Assembly (NCBI RefSeq): GCF_009905375.1
Contig: NC_133657.1
Span: 44,318,192 to 44,382,191, forward strand
DNA length: 64,000 nt
Source of the DNA: Apium graveolens
Lineage: Eukaryota; Streptophyta; Magnoliopsida; Apiales; Apiaceae
Direction: 5' to 3'
Shown here: positions 1 to 12,716 of the stretch, piece after piece
Numbering within the stretch: the stretch's first letter is position 1
How the letters are laid out: each line of letters begins with the position of its first letter
Position numbers and translations under genes: made by a program
Notes under the pieces: generated by a model
Database searches by the model: none
What the model was told of the DNA's origin: nothing
What the model saw: only the letters and a program-made list of their open reading frames with translations

Positions 1-733
1 CAAGTCAATCAAAGACTTAGAATTAATTTGAAAAATCATCAGTAATTCATCTTTGTCAAAAGTAACATCAGGCAAAAGATAGCTAAAAATCAACTGCAAA
101 AACCTTGTATAACCAACACCACCATCCTTATCACTAATCCTAGCTACCAGGAATTAGAGTATGGTATTGCCATAATCAAAAGCATGACCATATAACAGTG
201 AATATCCTAACTGCAGTGAAGCTAATGGAAGCGCATCAAAATTAGATACCTTATTAAGAAATGCCCTGCTTATACAATCGAAGTAGAAATTCCACTCCTT
301 CCTGAGCTTGGTTCAGAACATCTCCCTTGCCTTAGTGAATTCAGTACTGTGACCAATCTCTCTGACCCATTCGAATAAAGTAGCAGTAGGAGTTACAATA
401 GGAGTTCTTCCATTTAATGCAGGTAATTTAAAAGCTTCCTCAATCATTGTAGCATTTATCTCATACTCTTTTTTATCATAAGTGAACAAAATCACCCCAT
501 TTTCCGCATCAATTGTTGCATTATCCCATATCTGCATAACATGCTTAAACCAAACTCTAGACCGAGCAGTTAAAGCATAACCAATTTCACTCTGAGCTAG
601 ATAATCTTAAATCATCTTAAAATCATGGGGAATATCAATTTCATGCAAATGGGCTTTAAAATTTGTAGCAGGAAAAGCCTTGTGATACATGTTTGGTAGC
701 AGTGGTGGAGACAGAATCAATGGGGGCCATTTA
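1..733 (-). pseudogene. Extra ORF downstream of copia pol (retroelement-associated protein), broken
   Basis: Minus-strand reading from an ATG at about 733 (MAPIDSVSTTATKHV) shifts frame near 690 and continues to the window edge with several stops. The longest clean piece is 313-537 (IWDNATIDAENGVILF, EEAFKLPALNGRTPIV). I recognise the general style: plant retroelements carry such ORFs with AQSEIGYAL-like and FYFDCISRAF-like segments, but I know no biochemical function. It sits after pol, where Sireviruses may carry an env-position ORF. Here it is degenerate and partial. It could instead be a neighbouring element's gag-like gene, since the copia 3' LTR is not in view. Confidence 0.55.
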
Positions 734-1253
734 AAAATTAGGGTTTCGTGATGATAAAGCTTGAGTTCAAAAATTTGTAGAGAGAGAAGAAGATGAGCAA
801 TTTATGTATATTGTGTGTATAATGAATGTGAAAAGTTTATCAGGTACTGATGGTTTCAGTAAAAGACAGTAAGACAAAATACACATGGCATGTTTTAATT
901 GGATGGCATTATTAGTGGAACAAATAATGTGCAATTCTAGTTAATGATGCACAACTTTCAAGGAGCATATTTGTGTTACTGTGCCTAATAACTAGCAATT
1001 AACCTTCCACATTAATCTAAATTACAAACGGCTCTATAATTATGCACAAAATAACTCTCAAATATACTTAATTAAATCAGGTATTAATCAAGAAAAATAA
1101 TTAAACAAAAATCATAAATTACTCACAGTCAGTATTTGACATTATCATGATTTGATTATCTCATCAGGATTTGACATAACTTGTCAGGAATTGACTTAGT
1201 GTGTCGGGATTTGATGTGTCAGGATTTGACTGATACAGTCAGATTCTGACAAA
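734..1253. other. Spacer between copia pol and the extra ORF
   Basis: No gene is visible. Positions 1130-1250 hold imperfect repeats of a TCAGGATTTGAC-like motif, also found in the pol spacer at 3060-3300 and near 15140-15200. The remainder is A+T-rich. Confidence 0.5.
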
Positions 1254-4123
1254 TCATTTCTTTTCATAGTTGATCATTCCAAGCTCATGTATTAACTTTC
1301 CAAAGGTTGCTTCTGTTAATGGCTTGTAAAAGATATTAGCTACTTGTTGATCAGTTGTAACAAAATGAAGCTCAATTCTTCCTTCCATGACATGTTCCAT
1401 GATAAAATGATATATGATACTAATATATTTTGTGAGTGAGTATTGCACTGGATTACCTGTCATAGTAGATAAGAATTTTTGAGTGAGACAATCCATAGTC
1501 CAATAGTTAATTTCTCATCTAAAGAATCTGAGCACAACAACTGCTAGCTGAAATATATTCAGCTTTAGCTGTAGATGTAGATATTAATTTTTATTTCTTG
1601 CTTTTCCATCTAACCAATCTACCACCAAATACTGACGGCCACCTGAGGTACTCTTCCTGTCAATTTTTCATCCTATAAAATCTGCATCAGAATAGCCAAC
1701 TAGACTGAAATTTGATTCTCTTGTATACCACAAACCAAGAGATTGAGTCCCCTTTAAATATATCAAAATTCTTTTCACAGCAACCAAATGAGGTTCTCTA
1801 GGATTAGCCTGATATCTTGCACACAAACAGGTTGCATACATAATATCTAGTCTACTAGCAGCCAGATATAGCAATGAGCCAATCATACCTCTATAAGCAG
1901 TGATATCAACCTTCTTACCTTGATTAGGATCCAACTTAGTAGTAGTGGAAATTGGAGTTGTAGTTGTAGAACTTTCCTGCATATTAAATCTAGTCAATAG
2001 ATTCTTTGTATACTGATTAATGAAAATTCCCTTATCAGTCTGCTGAACTTGCAGTCCAAGGAAGTAGCTTAGTTCTCGCATCATACTCATTTGGTGCCTT
2101 GACTTCATAAGGTCAGAAAATTTCTTGCACAGCTTGTTATTAGTAGACCTAAAAATAATGTCATCAACATAAATTTGCACCAAAAGCAAGTCTTTACCCT
2201 TATTAATGTAAAATAAGGTTTTATCAATTATACCTCTTTTGAAACCACTTTCAATCACGAATTTTACAAATGTTTCATACCAGGCCCTTGGTGTTTGTTT
2301 GAGTCCATATAAAGTTTTGTCAAGTCTATACACATGATTTGGAAAATTTGGATCAATGAAGCCATGTGGTTGTTCAACATACACTTCTTCTTCTAATTCT
2401 CCATTTAGAAATGCATTTTTGACATCCATCTGAAAGATCTTGAATTTCTTGTATGCATCATATGCCAAGAAAATCCTAATAGCTGCTAGTCTTGCTATAA
2501 GAGCAAATATTTCATCATAGTCAATGCCCTTTTGTTGTGAATACCCTTTTATAACAAGTCTAGCTTTGTTCCAAATTATAATGCCATCTGAATCTGTCTT
2601 GTTTCTAAAAATCCATTTTGTACCAACAACTGATTTGTTCCTTGATCTTGGAACAACTTTCCATACTTCATTTCTCTCAAATTCATTCAGTTCTTCCTGC
2701 ATTGCTTGAGTCCAATCAGAATCTTTGAGTGTATCATTTACTTTATTTGGTTCCTCCTTAGAAAGAAAGTTGTGATAGAGGCATTCATGTTCAGTTGCAC
2801 TCCTTGTTTGAACACCAACATCAAGATCTCCAATGATAAGATCAAGTGTGTGATCTTTTACCCATTTAACAGCTTTTGGAAGTTCAGTCTCATTTTCTGA
2901 TCATCCCCTGAATAGGATGCATCATTTTCATGTGAAGCTCCCCATGTATCAGTGCTATCATTTCCTGATTAAGCAGGGCTTTCAGTTATAGACTATTCAC
3001 CAAATTGATCTTGATGCTCAGTTGAATGATCACCTCTGGATGAGCTATCATTTGTTGTACTAGAAGAATTTCCAATTGATCTAGTATTTTCTGATTCATC
3101 AGGATTTAATTCACTAGAGTTATTAATGTCTGTTTGTTGATATTGCTCCCCCTCAACATGTGCATCTTCAATGATTAACTCTAGATCAGGATCAGTATTG
3201 TCATCAGGATCTGACTTAGTGTCAGGATTTGACCTGTTGTTAGGATTTGACTTATCATTAGGATTTGATGAGTCATCAGGATTTATATCATTTCCTGACT
3301 TGAGACTTTTATTTGCAAATACAAGTTCTTCATGAGTGTCTTCTTCAATTTCAGTAATCTTCTTATCATCAAAGGAAATATGAATTGAGTCAACAATTGT
3401 TCTAGTTCTAAAATTGAAAACTTTATAGGCTTTTGATGCAGGATATCCAACAAAAATAACCTCATGCTTTCCTGTCAAATTTTCCAAGAATTCTAGGATG
3501 TGTTTTAAGAACAAAACACTTGCACCCAAAGATATGGAAATGCTTTAAACTTGGCTTCTTTTCCTTAATCATTTGATAAGGAGTTAATGCATGTCTGTTA
3601 ATCAGAGTCAGGTTCTTGGTATAACAGGCAGTATTGACAGCTTCAGCATAAAAGTATGTTGGTAGATTAGCTTCCACAAGCATAGTCCTTCCAACTTCAA
3701 TCAGTGTTCTATTCTTCATTTCCACAACTCCATTTTGTTGAGGTGTGCCAGGAGCAGAAAATTGTTGAGAAATTCCCTTGTATCTGCATAACTCATCCAT
3801 CTTGCTATTTTTGAACTCAGTCCGATTGTCATTTCTCAGAGTTTGCACTTTGTACTTTGAACCATTTTCAATCAGTTTCAGATGATCAAAAAGAACATTT
3901 GTAGTTTCATCCTTACAGTGCAAGAAAATACCCATGTAAATCTAGTATATTCATTAACAACAACTAGAGTGTACCTTTTCTTGTTGATTGACATGACATT
4001 CACATGGCCAAAGAGATCTAGTTATAGCAATTGATATGGCTTTTTGATGGATGATTCTAACTTGCTTTTAAATGAGGTCCTTCTTTGTTTGGCTTGTTGA
4101 CATGCATCACACAAACCATCACA
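1254..4123 (-). pseudogene. Copia 1 pol: integrase core, reverse transcriptase and RNase H, broken
   Basis: Blocks in coding order on the minus strand are as follows. Near 4123-3936 are the remains of the integrase N-terminus (CDACQQAK). At 3935-3462 is the integrase core, with the RNDNRTEF and VVEMKNRTL segments around the second acidic and glutamate positions. At 3529-2993 is a linker rich in Asn-Pro/Asp-Ser repeats. At 2702-1668 is a 344-residue reverse transcriptase reading frame with the catalytic YVDDIIF box, ending at a stop after GYSDADFIG. At 1496-1254 is the RNase H C-terminus (ANIFYKPLTEATFGKL). The pieces are separated by frameshifts and stops, so no functional polyprotein is made. 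The element would normally copy and integrate its own RNA in cytoplasmic particles and the nucleus. Confidence 0.85.
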
Positions 4124-4128
4124 GGAGT
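4124..4128. repeat. Target-site duplication of element A, left copy
   Basis: GGAGT lies directly left of the TG that opens the 5' LTR and recurs directly right of the CA that closes the 3' LTR (14546-14550). Removing A and one copy rejoins the copia integrase coding strand. Confidence 0.95.
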
Positions 4129-4674
4129 TGATAGTGATAAATAAGTCCTGATTTTATAATTAATGGGCTGATAGGCCCAATAAGAAGATGTATGATATTC
4201 AGACCAGAAAGGTTAAGCCTGATGGACCAGATCAGGTCTGATGGAATAAAAAAGGCCCGAAAGCCCTGATTATTAATTAATTTCGTAATTAATTAATAAG
4301 GGAAAAATCAGCTATTGAGAAGAGTCCTGATAAGGATATAAATCCTTATAGATTATCCTCAAGGGGACCTAAAAGGATAAGGAATCAGTTTCCTACTATC
4401 TAGGACTCCAAAGTCCATTCTAATTATGAGACTTGCCCACCAAGTCTCCTATACCAAGTCTAATTCAAGGACTCCCAACATCTATATAAGGGGTCTCACC
4501 CCCACCAATCAGAACTACGTTTTTTGGCTTGATTCTCTAATTCACAGAGATACGTAGGCATCTCGTAAAGGCAGATTGAGTCACGAAGTACGAGAGCAGC
4601 CATTAAAGGCCTTGAGCTCCCGAATCTTAGTATTAAATACAGCAAGTAATAACCTTGGTTTTTTATCCATAACA
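4129..4674 (+). repeat. 5' LTR of element A
   Basis: 546 bp, TGATAGTG...CCATAACA. A TATA box (TATATAAG, 4483-4490) marks the likely start of the genomic RNA. By eye it matches 14000-14545 except for one substitution. Confidence 0.95.
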
Positions 4675-4676
4675 TT

Positions 4677-4693
4677 TGGCACCGTCTGTGGGA
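4677..4693 (+). other. Primer-binding site of element A
   Basis: TGGCACCGTCTGTGGGA follows the LTR after two bases. The same position in element C reads TGGCGCAGTCTATGGGA on the minus strand. The TGGCnCnGTCTnTGGGA form is usual for Tat-lineage elements. I do not assign the tRNA. Confidence 0.75.
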
Positions 4694-4709
4694 AAACGGA
4701 ACAACAACC

Positions 4710-7255
4710 ATGGCGAGAACACGGAGAACAACCAGCACTCTGGAGGAGGGAACACCATCAGGGACAACCCAGGTGATTTCATCAACCGTGGAGGTTCCTC
4801 CCCATTCAACTTATGCATCTACTCAGGAGGAAGCCCAGACAGGGGCAACCCAACCCCAGCTACAAGGGACAACTCCCCCGATTCAAGGTACGAATCCTCA
4901 AGTTCAACAAATACATATACCTGTGAATTCTCGACCCGTCAGGTATGAATATTCAACTATTGTTACTACTAACCCCCCTTATGGGATGCCCTTTCACCCT
5001 GAGGTTGGAGGAAGCGGATATGCTGGGCGAAGCGAAGCACGAGGGCGGTCGCCCCCTATATACGAGGTTTGGATCCTATCCCTGAGGATCGGGAATTTTC
5101 TGGTCCATACACTGAGAGAGACTCCGAATCTTCAGATGATGAAGTGGCCCCGAGAAGGAGGCATCCTGGAAAAGAGCCAATGGCCGATGGAAGGCAACGC
5201 CCCCAAAGCACCCCAGGGGCGAATCCCCAAGAAGTGCAGGAAAAGATCAGGGCTCATGAGGCTGAAATCCAAAGGCTGAGGCGTGATTTGGAAGCTCACC
5301 AAGCCACCAAACCCCACATGCCTCCTAGGGGGAGAAATCCTCCTCCTATCATAGACCTGGATGGTCCGGTAAGAAGAAGGGCTGCTGTCCCAAGAACTGA
5401 TCCAAGCAATCTCCTTCCCCTTGGAGATCCTGATGATCCAACTCCACCCTTCACAGAAGAGATAATGAATGCCCATATCTCAAGGAAATTCAAGATGCCC
5501 ACTATCAAAGCTTATGATGGCACGGGAGACCCCGCTAATCATGTTAGGACATTCTCTAATGCACTGCTGCTGCAACCCGTGAATGATGCTATAAAATGTC
5601 GGGCCTTCCCTCAAACCCTGTCGGGTATGGCTCAAAGATGGTACAGTCGCCTACCCCCAAATTCTATTGGATCATTCAGAGAACTAAGTCAGGCTTTTAT
5701 TAAGCAATTCATCAGTGGAAGAGTCCATGAGAAAAGTTCAACATCTCTTATGAGTCTTGTGCAGGGAGCTAAGGAATCCTTAAGAGATTACCTGAATCGT
5801 TTTACAAAGGAGGCTTTAAAAGTCCCAGATCTTGATGATAAGGTAGCCATGATAGCATTGCAACAAGGAACTAGGGATGAGTTTTTCAAGATGTCTTTGG
5901 CCAAACGACCCCCTGAGAGCATGTTGCAGCTCCAAGAGAGGGCAGGGAAGTATATCAAGGTTGAAGAAAGTATGAGGAAGACCGTAGTAAGTAATGAGCC
6001 CACTGGAGGCAAGAAACGAAAAACTGATTTGGAGTATATCGCCAAGGACAAATATCCTAGAACCGAACAAAACCCTGATTCAACCCCCAAGAAGGGAGGA
6101 CCTGGGCAAAAGTTCACTGAATACGCTAAGCTGAATGCTCCCAGAAGTCAGATTTTGATGGAGATTGAGAAAGACAGAGATATTCGCTGGCCTAAGCCCT
6201 TGAAGGCTGATCCCGCCAAGCTAGATAGGGGCAAGTATTGCAGGTTTCACAAAGATGTTGGCCATGACACCGATGAGTGTAGGCAATTGAAAGATGAAAT
6301 TGAGTTTTTGATTCGAAAAGGAAGATTGAATAAGTATACTGGAGATGGAGGGGACAGAAATAATAATGGAAGGAAGAACTTTGAAGATCGTAGGAGGGAC
6401 CAAGACGATCAGGGGCGAAACCCCCAGCCTAGAGGACCAGTTATAAATACCATTTATGGAGGGCCGAGACCTCGAGGGCCTGTGATAAACACGATCTTTG
6501 GAGGTCCAACTGCTGCTGGATTGTCCAAAAATTCCAGAAAGGCATATACTAGAGAGGTTATGCATATTGTTGGAGAAGCCCCGAAGAGGGCCAGGACAGA
6601 AGTAACATTGGCTTTTGATGATTCCGACCTAGAGGGTGTAAAGTTTCCCCATGACGACCCGCTGGTCATAACACCAATAATAGGAAATAGCCCGGTTAAG
6701 AGGGTCCTTGTGGATAATGGTGCTTCTGTGGATATCTTGCTCCACGACACCTTTCTAAGGATGGGGTATAACGACTCCCAGTTAACACCAACCGACATGC
6801 CGATATATGGATTTGCTGGAGTAGAATGTCCTGTGGAAGGGATAATCAAATTGCCAACCACCATAGGTACGGAGCCGAGGCAAGCAACGCAGATGCTGGA
6901 TTTCGTGGTAGTAAAGGCTAGTTCAACTTATAATGCTATCATGGGGAGAACAGGGATACATGCCTTCAAGGCAGTCCCCTCTTCCTACCATTCAGTCATG
7001 AAGTTTCCCACCCGAAACGGGATTGGAGAAGAGAGAGGAGATCAAAAAATGGCTAGAAGCTGTTATGTGGCCTCTTTGAGGGCAGATGGAGTCGGGGGGC
7101 AGGTTCTTCCTATTGAAGATATGGATGTTCGAGAAAATGATGAGAATAGAGGAAGGCCAGCAGAAGAATTGGTTTCGGTTCCTTTAGACCCCAAGAATCC
7201 TGAGAGAATGACTTTCATTGGAGCCACATTAGAGGAGCCCTTAGAGGGAAGTTAG
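4710..7255 (+). pseudogene. gag: Element A gag and protease, with two frame breaks
   Basis: The ATG at 4710 (MARTRRTT) opens a Pro/Thr/Gln-rich leader. At a run of five C (5052-5056) the family reading frame continues in the -1 frame and runs to a TAG at 7253-7255. The longer frame (counting from 5069) holds a retrotransposon gag domain at about residues 140-290 (SGMAQRWYSRLP), a C/H zinc knuckle near residue 390 (YCRFHKDVGHDTDEC) and an aspartic protease near 549 (VDNGASVDIL). The early stop at 7255 comes from a one-base loss in a C run at 7238-7240. Element C has four C there and reads straight into pol. The first break is shared with C, the second is not. Confidence 0.88.
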
Positions 7256-10200
7256 TGAAATTTTTGCAAGAAAATAGTGATGTGTTTGCATGGTCAGCAG
7301 CTGATATGCCAGGCATAGACCCGAAGTTAATTACTCACAAGTTAAACGTAGATCCAAGCCGGAAGACAGTGAAACAAAAGAAAAGAAATTTTGCACCGGA
7401 AAGACAAGAAGCTATAAAGCAGGAAGTGGAAAAGCTCTTAGAGGCTGGTTTCATTGAGGAGATTCAATTTCCGGAGTGGTTAGCAAACCCTGTAATGGTG
7501 AAGAAAGCTAATGGAAAGTGGAGGATGTGTATAGACTTCACCGATCTGAATGATGCATGCCCCAAAGACTGTTTTCCGCTGCCTAGAATTGATACTTTGA
7601 TTGATGCCACTGCTGGACATGAGATGCTGAGTTTCATGGATGGATTTAGCGGATACAACCAGATCAAAATGCATAAGGATGACATTCCAAAGGTATCATT
7701 TATCACCGACTTTGGTGTTTATTGTTATCTTGTTATGGCGTTTGGTCTCAAGAATGCAGGAGCCACCTATCAAAGGCTGGTAAACAAAATTTTTAAGGAT
7801 CTCATTGGCAAGACTATGGAAGTCTATGTTGATGACATGTTAGTCAAGAGTCTAGTAAAGACTGATCACATAACCCATTTGAGGGAAGCATTTGAGGTCC
7901 TGAGGTACCACAAGATGATGTTGAATCCTACGAAGTGTGCTTTCGGAGTAGGATCTGGAAAATTCTTGGGATTGATGGTCTCAAAGAGGGGAATTGAGGC
8001 TAACCCCGATAAAATAAAGGCAATCCTGGACATGGAGCCCCCAAAAACTGTCAAGGATGTTCAGAAGCTCACAGGAAGAGTTGCTGCGTTAGGACGATTC
8101 ATCTCCAAGTCAGGAGACAAGTGCTTGTCATTTTTCAAGTCACTAAAGAACATCAAAGACTTTGTATGGAGTGAGGAAAATCAGAAGGCATTTGAAGAGT
8201 TAAAGAAGTATATGGGCCAGGCCCCGTTGTTGGCCAAGCCAGTTCTGAGTGAAGTTTTATTCTTGTACTTGGCTGTTTCAGAGAGCGCCTTGAGCGCGGT
8301 GTTGGTTAAGGAGGAACTGAAAGTCCAGAAACCCGTATACTATGTCAGCAAAATTTTGCATGGTGCTGAGTTGAATTATTCAGCCATTGAGAAATTCGCT
8401 TTAGCCTTGGTAATGGCTTCAAGAAAGCTGCGTCCTTATTTTCAAGCTCACCAAATTGAAGTGCTAACAAATCAGCCACTGAGAAATATCATTCACAGTC
8501 CTAAGGCAAGTGGGAGACTGATTAAGTGGGCAATAGAGTTGGGAGAGTTCGATCTCAAGTATAAGCCACGTACGGCCATAAAAGCCCAGGCACTAGCTGA
8601 CTTCGTGGTGGAATGTACCATACCCAACCAAGAAGTCGGGGGGCAGGAAGATACCATACCTCAAGACAAGGGAGTCGACAATGGGGACAAGGAGAAAGAA
8701 TATTGGGTTCTCTATTTTGATGGAGCATCAAAAACAAATTCCAGTGGAGCAGGGTTGGTTTTGCAAAGCCCTGATGGATTCTTAATTGAGTATGCCATGA
8801 AGCTAGACTTCCCAACCACAAACAATGAGGCAGAGTATGAAGCCCTGATTGCTGGCCTTGGTCTAGCTGGGACACTTAGAGTCAAAAACTTAAAGGTCCG
8901 TGGAGACTCGAAGTTGATCATATCCCAGGTAAAGGGAGAATTTGAAGCAAGGGATGATACGATGGCTAAGTATGTTCGCCTGGTAAGGGCTGTGATGACC
9001 CAATTTAATGAATGCCATGTTGAACACATTCCAAGGGAAGAAAATGCTAAAGCAGATGCGCTATCAAAGTTTGCTTCATCTGAGATTGAAGAAAGTTCAG
9101 GAAGTGTGTACTTCCGTGTTTTGAAGACACGAAGCATAGATGTTAAGCTTGTGGCTCCCGTAGGCTTGGGGACGTCATGGATTGATCCTATCAAGGCTCA
9201 CATTCAGACCGGTTGGTTGCCAAGCGATGCAATTGAGGCACGGAAGTTAACTGTTCGAGCACTAAGGTACTCTTTGATAGATGGGATTCTATATAAAAGA
9301 TCTTTCGTGGTTCCTTACTTGAGGTGTCTCAGGCCCGATGAGGCACGCTTAGCTCTTGAGGAAGTGCATGGAGGTATTTGTGGGCAACACTTGGGGGGCA
9401 GGGCCTTGGCTCATAAGATAACTCGTTTAGGCTTCTATTGGCCAGAAATGATGGCTGATGCCAAAGAATATGTAAAGAAGTGTGATCGTTGTCAGAAGCA
9501 TGCACCAGTCGCCAGACAACCCCCCGAGATGCTGACCTCTATCAACTCACCTATTCCCTTTGCTATGTGGGGGATGGATATTCTAGGGCCTTTTCCTATG
9601 GCCACAGCACAAAGGAAGTTTCTGATTGTAGCCATTGATTATTTCACCAAGTGGATCGAAGCCAAACCTTTGGCCAAAATCACAACTAAGCAGGTTGCAC
9701 AATTCCTGTGGGAAAACATTATGTGCCGATATGGAATTCCCCGTATCCTCGTCACTGACAATGGAACACAATTCAACAACGAGGAATTCAAGAAGTATTG
9801 CGAAGAAAATGAAATTAAGTTACGGTTCACCTCTGTGGCTCACCCGCAAGCCAATGGGCAAGCGGAGGTAGCAAATCGGATAATCCTGGATGGACTAAAG
9901 AAGAGGATCGACAAATGCAACTCCTTTCATGTTGGCATATGGGGCAGAAGCAGTATTTCCCGTGGAGATATCACATTCCTCTCCAAGGATTCAGGCTTTT
10001 GATGAAAAAGAAAATGAGGAAGGGCAGAAGTTAGTCCTGGATTTAATCGATGAAGTGCGAGATAAAGCACATGCAAAGATAGTAGAATATCAGAAAAAAG
10101 CTTCATTCTACTACAACTTAAGGGTTAAAGAGAGGTTTTTTAAACAAGGTGATCTAGTTTTGAGAAAAATAGAGGCTTCTGGTGTTGGACAGAAAGGAAA

Positions 10201-10336
10201 GCTCGCCCCAAATTGGGAAGGGCCGTACAGAGTCAAGAGCGTTCAGGGTAGAGGAACCTACAAGCTGGAAACTATGGATGGTTTTGAAGTCCCGAGGACC
10301 TGGCATGCACAAAACCTGAAGGTTTACTACGTGTAA
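7255..10336 (+). pseudogene. pol: Element A pol: RT, RNase H, second RNase H and integrase, broken near the 3' end
   Basis: A 915-codon open frame (7255-10002) starts where gag stops and overlaps it by one base. It holds reverse transcriptase (YVDDML near residue 191), the ordinary gypsy RNase H (LNYSAIEKFALALVMA), a second archaeal-type RNase H beginning LYFDGAS near 486, and an integrase with the HHCC zinc finger (GQHLGGRALAHK, KKCDRCQ) and DDE core (DILGPF, TDNGTQF). Just after LKKRI, at about 9912, some 66 bp present in element C are missing. The frame is lost there; the integrase C-terminus continues in another frame at 9929-10336 and ends KVYYV. The deletion removes part of the integrase, so this copy should not encode a working one. 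Confidence 0.9.
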
Positions 10337-10695
10337 GATAGGCTAAGTACGATTCTCACTTGTCATTGTGACAAATAGGTTTAAAAGCACCTGGAAGCTT
10401 TGTTTTCATAGGATTTTTATTTTTTAGCTATTATAGATCAGGGTCGAACCCATATTATGTAAGGTTTAGGGAAACTAGACTTGAAATGGAAGAGTTTGAA
10501 ATTATTTCAACCTATGGATGTTTGACTTGTGATAATACTTGTGTGGCCTATTAAGCCGAGTTTGAATATTAAAGTATCGGAAAAATGAAGGAGAGAATGC
10601 AAATAAGGAAAGTAGCATAGCCCCGCAGGGTAATAAGTTTTAATACAAACAAAAGTCCAGACATAAATTAAGGATAAAATTACAGAATAGAAAAA
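10337..10695. other. Spacer between convergent pol and antisense gene of element A
   Basis: 359 bp between the pol stop and the antisense-gene stop. No further ORF is visible. It presumably holds 3' ends of the two convergent transcripts; no clear terminator motif was seen. Confidence 0.5.
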
Positions 10696-12550
10696 CTACT
10701 CCTCCATGCGGGAGCCTTCATTCTCTTTCTCCTTATCAGCGCCTTCAGCGTCCTTCGCAGGAGAAGCGGGAGGAGAAGCAGTGTTAGGATCCAAGATGCG
10801 ATCATCTGGCTGAGGAGAGTCGAAGAGGGCGTCTATGCTGTCCTCTGACTCAGCCTGCTCAGGACTTCTAAAGTCCTTAGGGTCGACTAAGCCCGGGTAC
10901 TTCTCAGAAACAGCCTTCACGGCCGCGTCCCATCCCTGAGTGAACTGTAGGGAATAAAGACCCTCATCATGAATCTCCATGAGATTCTTAAACTTGTCAG
11001 AATCCATGTAGTCATCAATGAGCTTATCCTTATCGCTCCTAAGTTTCACCAGCTCGGAATGAGCCTTAGCCAGCTCCTCTTTCTTCGTGTCCAGCTTCTT
11101 CTCTAGAACCTTGGCTCTCTCCTCCCACTTCTTCATCTCCTTTTCAAAAACATCAGAGTTACCCTTCCAAGATCTAACCTGATGTAGGGCCGCCTGGAAA
11201 TAGGTATTACTCTGCAAAGAAATATGTATGAGTTGGCGCAAATTCATTGGGATACAAGAAAAGTTGAAATTCACAAAAGGAAGAGAAGAAAAAAGAAAAT
11301 TACCGCAGCTTGGGCTTGAGAGCCCAGAAGCTCAATAGTCTCGACATCACTCCCCGTAACAATGTCAGTGAAATCATGGGGAGTGATGGAATGGTACGAC
11401 CAATCCTTGGCATGTTTGGTGGATCCAACCACCGTATCGCTCCTCCTGAAGCCCCAGTTAGGCCTGAAGGAATGTGCCTTAAGTGGAGGATCCACATCGT
11501 CCCCCAGCTCGACCACCGGGACGTGGGGCTTAAGGAAAGTAGGACCGTCAGGTTTGCTCCTGGGATCCCTGTTTAACTTGGCCCTCTTCTGGCGGCCAGA
11601 TTCCCCCTCCTTGGGCCTATTGACGTTATTAATAGCCTCACAAGCTGAAAGGAAAAACAGAAGGAATATTAAAATCCAGAAAAAGAAAAAGTACGGTTAA
11701 AGAGAAGGAAAAATAATTTTGCAGGTATAAATTTACCCTTATCACTGGCCTGGGAGAGACCAACTTTCTTCAAGGAAAACTCCTCTAAAAGGGTCCAGGT
11801 GTCTGTTTTCCCATCGTCTGAAATTAAGGCTTGGTAGGCCACCTCCTCCTCATCAGTTAATCTAATGCTACCAGGACTACCATCTGATACTTTGCAAAAT
11901 GGCCTACGGAAGAGTGTGGCCCAATCACCCCTAGCCCAGGTCAGCCTAACAAACTCATCCCTCCATTTAGGGTTGTTCTCGACTATAGAGTTACTATCAA
12001 AGATATGGGGAATTTTGGGCCGTTGACGAATTAAAACCCAGCCCGGCTGACTCATGGAACTATTATAGAATTGGAAAACTTTCCTAAAGACTGCTACGGA
12101 AAGAGGGAAGCTATTCCTGAGACAAAGAACCATAAAATAGATAATGTTCCTCCAGGCATTAGGAGGGAGTTGACAAGGGTTGATTCGTACATCGGCTAGT
12201 AAACGAGGAATAAATTCGTGAAATGGGAACCTAAGACCTGCGGTCAGGGCTCCTCGATAAATGAACAGGGTATCCCCCTCCCAATTACAAGTCCTATCCC
12301 CAGGGGCGGCTGGAGTGATCCTAAGGTGGGGTGGAAGTCTGTACAGGGTATTCATAGACTCTATCCTACCATCTAACTCATGAAAAGTGTTACCATGATT
12401 ATACGAATCTAACTCAGACAGAGAAGGATATTCATCACCTCTCGAGTTAATCATATCAATGAGGGAAGTATATGGAGATTGAATTTGGATGTTTGTACCT
12501 CTCTTAGAGACATTCATCTTCTGCAAACGAGCTAGGTCACGGTCCGCCAT
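10696..12550 (-). CDS. Antisense three-exon gene inside element A (gypsy-type 'transposase 28' like protein)
   Basis: Predicted join on the minus strand: 12550-11737, 11644-11304, 11211-10696. Both introns have GT and AG ends, and the exons (814, 341 and 516 bp) sum to 557 codons in one frame with no internal stop. Exon 1 holds a domain typical of the plant 'putative gypsy type transposon' family (LPPNAWRNIIYF, PLSVAVFRKVFQF, GWVLIRQRP). Exon 2 carries GFRRSDTVVGSTKHAKDWSY. Exon 3 is a Lys/Glu-rich coiled coil followed by an acidic, Ser/Pro-rich tail. Extra ORFs, some antisense, are known in Tat elements; their function is unknown. A TATA-like box lies about 170 bp upstream. The introns lie on the strand opposite the genomic RNA, so they survive retrotransposition. 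Element C keeps exons 2 and 3 with the same phases. Confidence 0.85.
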
Positions 12551-12716
12551 TAATATGCTTCGGTTGAAGGCTTGAAACCCAGAAATACTTGAGAATGGTG
12601 GAGCTGCGGTGGCTTTGGTCGCCGGAAATCGCCTTCAAAAGGGAGAACTTTTAGAGAAAAATGTGAGATAAAATGAGAAGTGGGGAGTGAGGTGAGGATT
12701 CTCACTCCACACTACA

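Noticed and set aside
4576..4948. Short frames across the element A LTR end and leader
   Set aside because: They cross the LTR border and primer site and overlap the gag leader in other frames.
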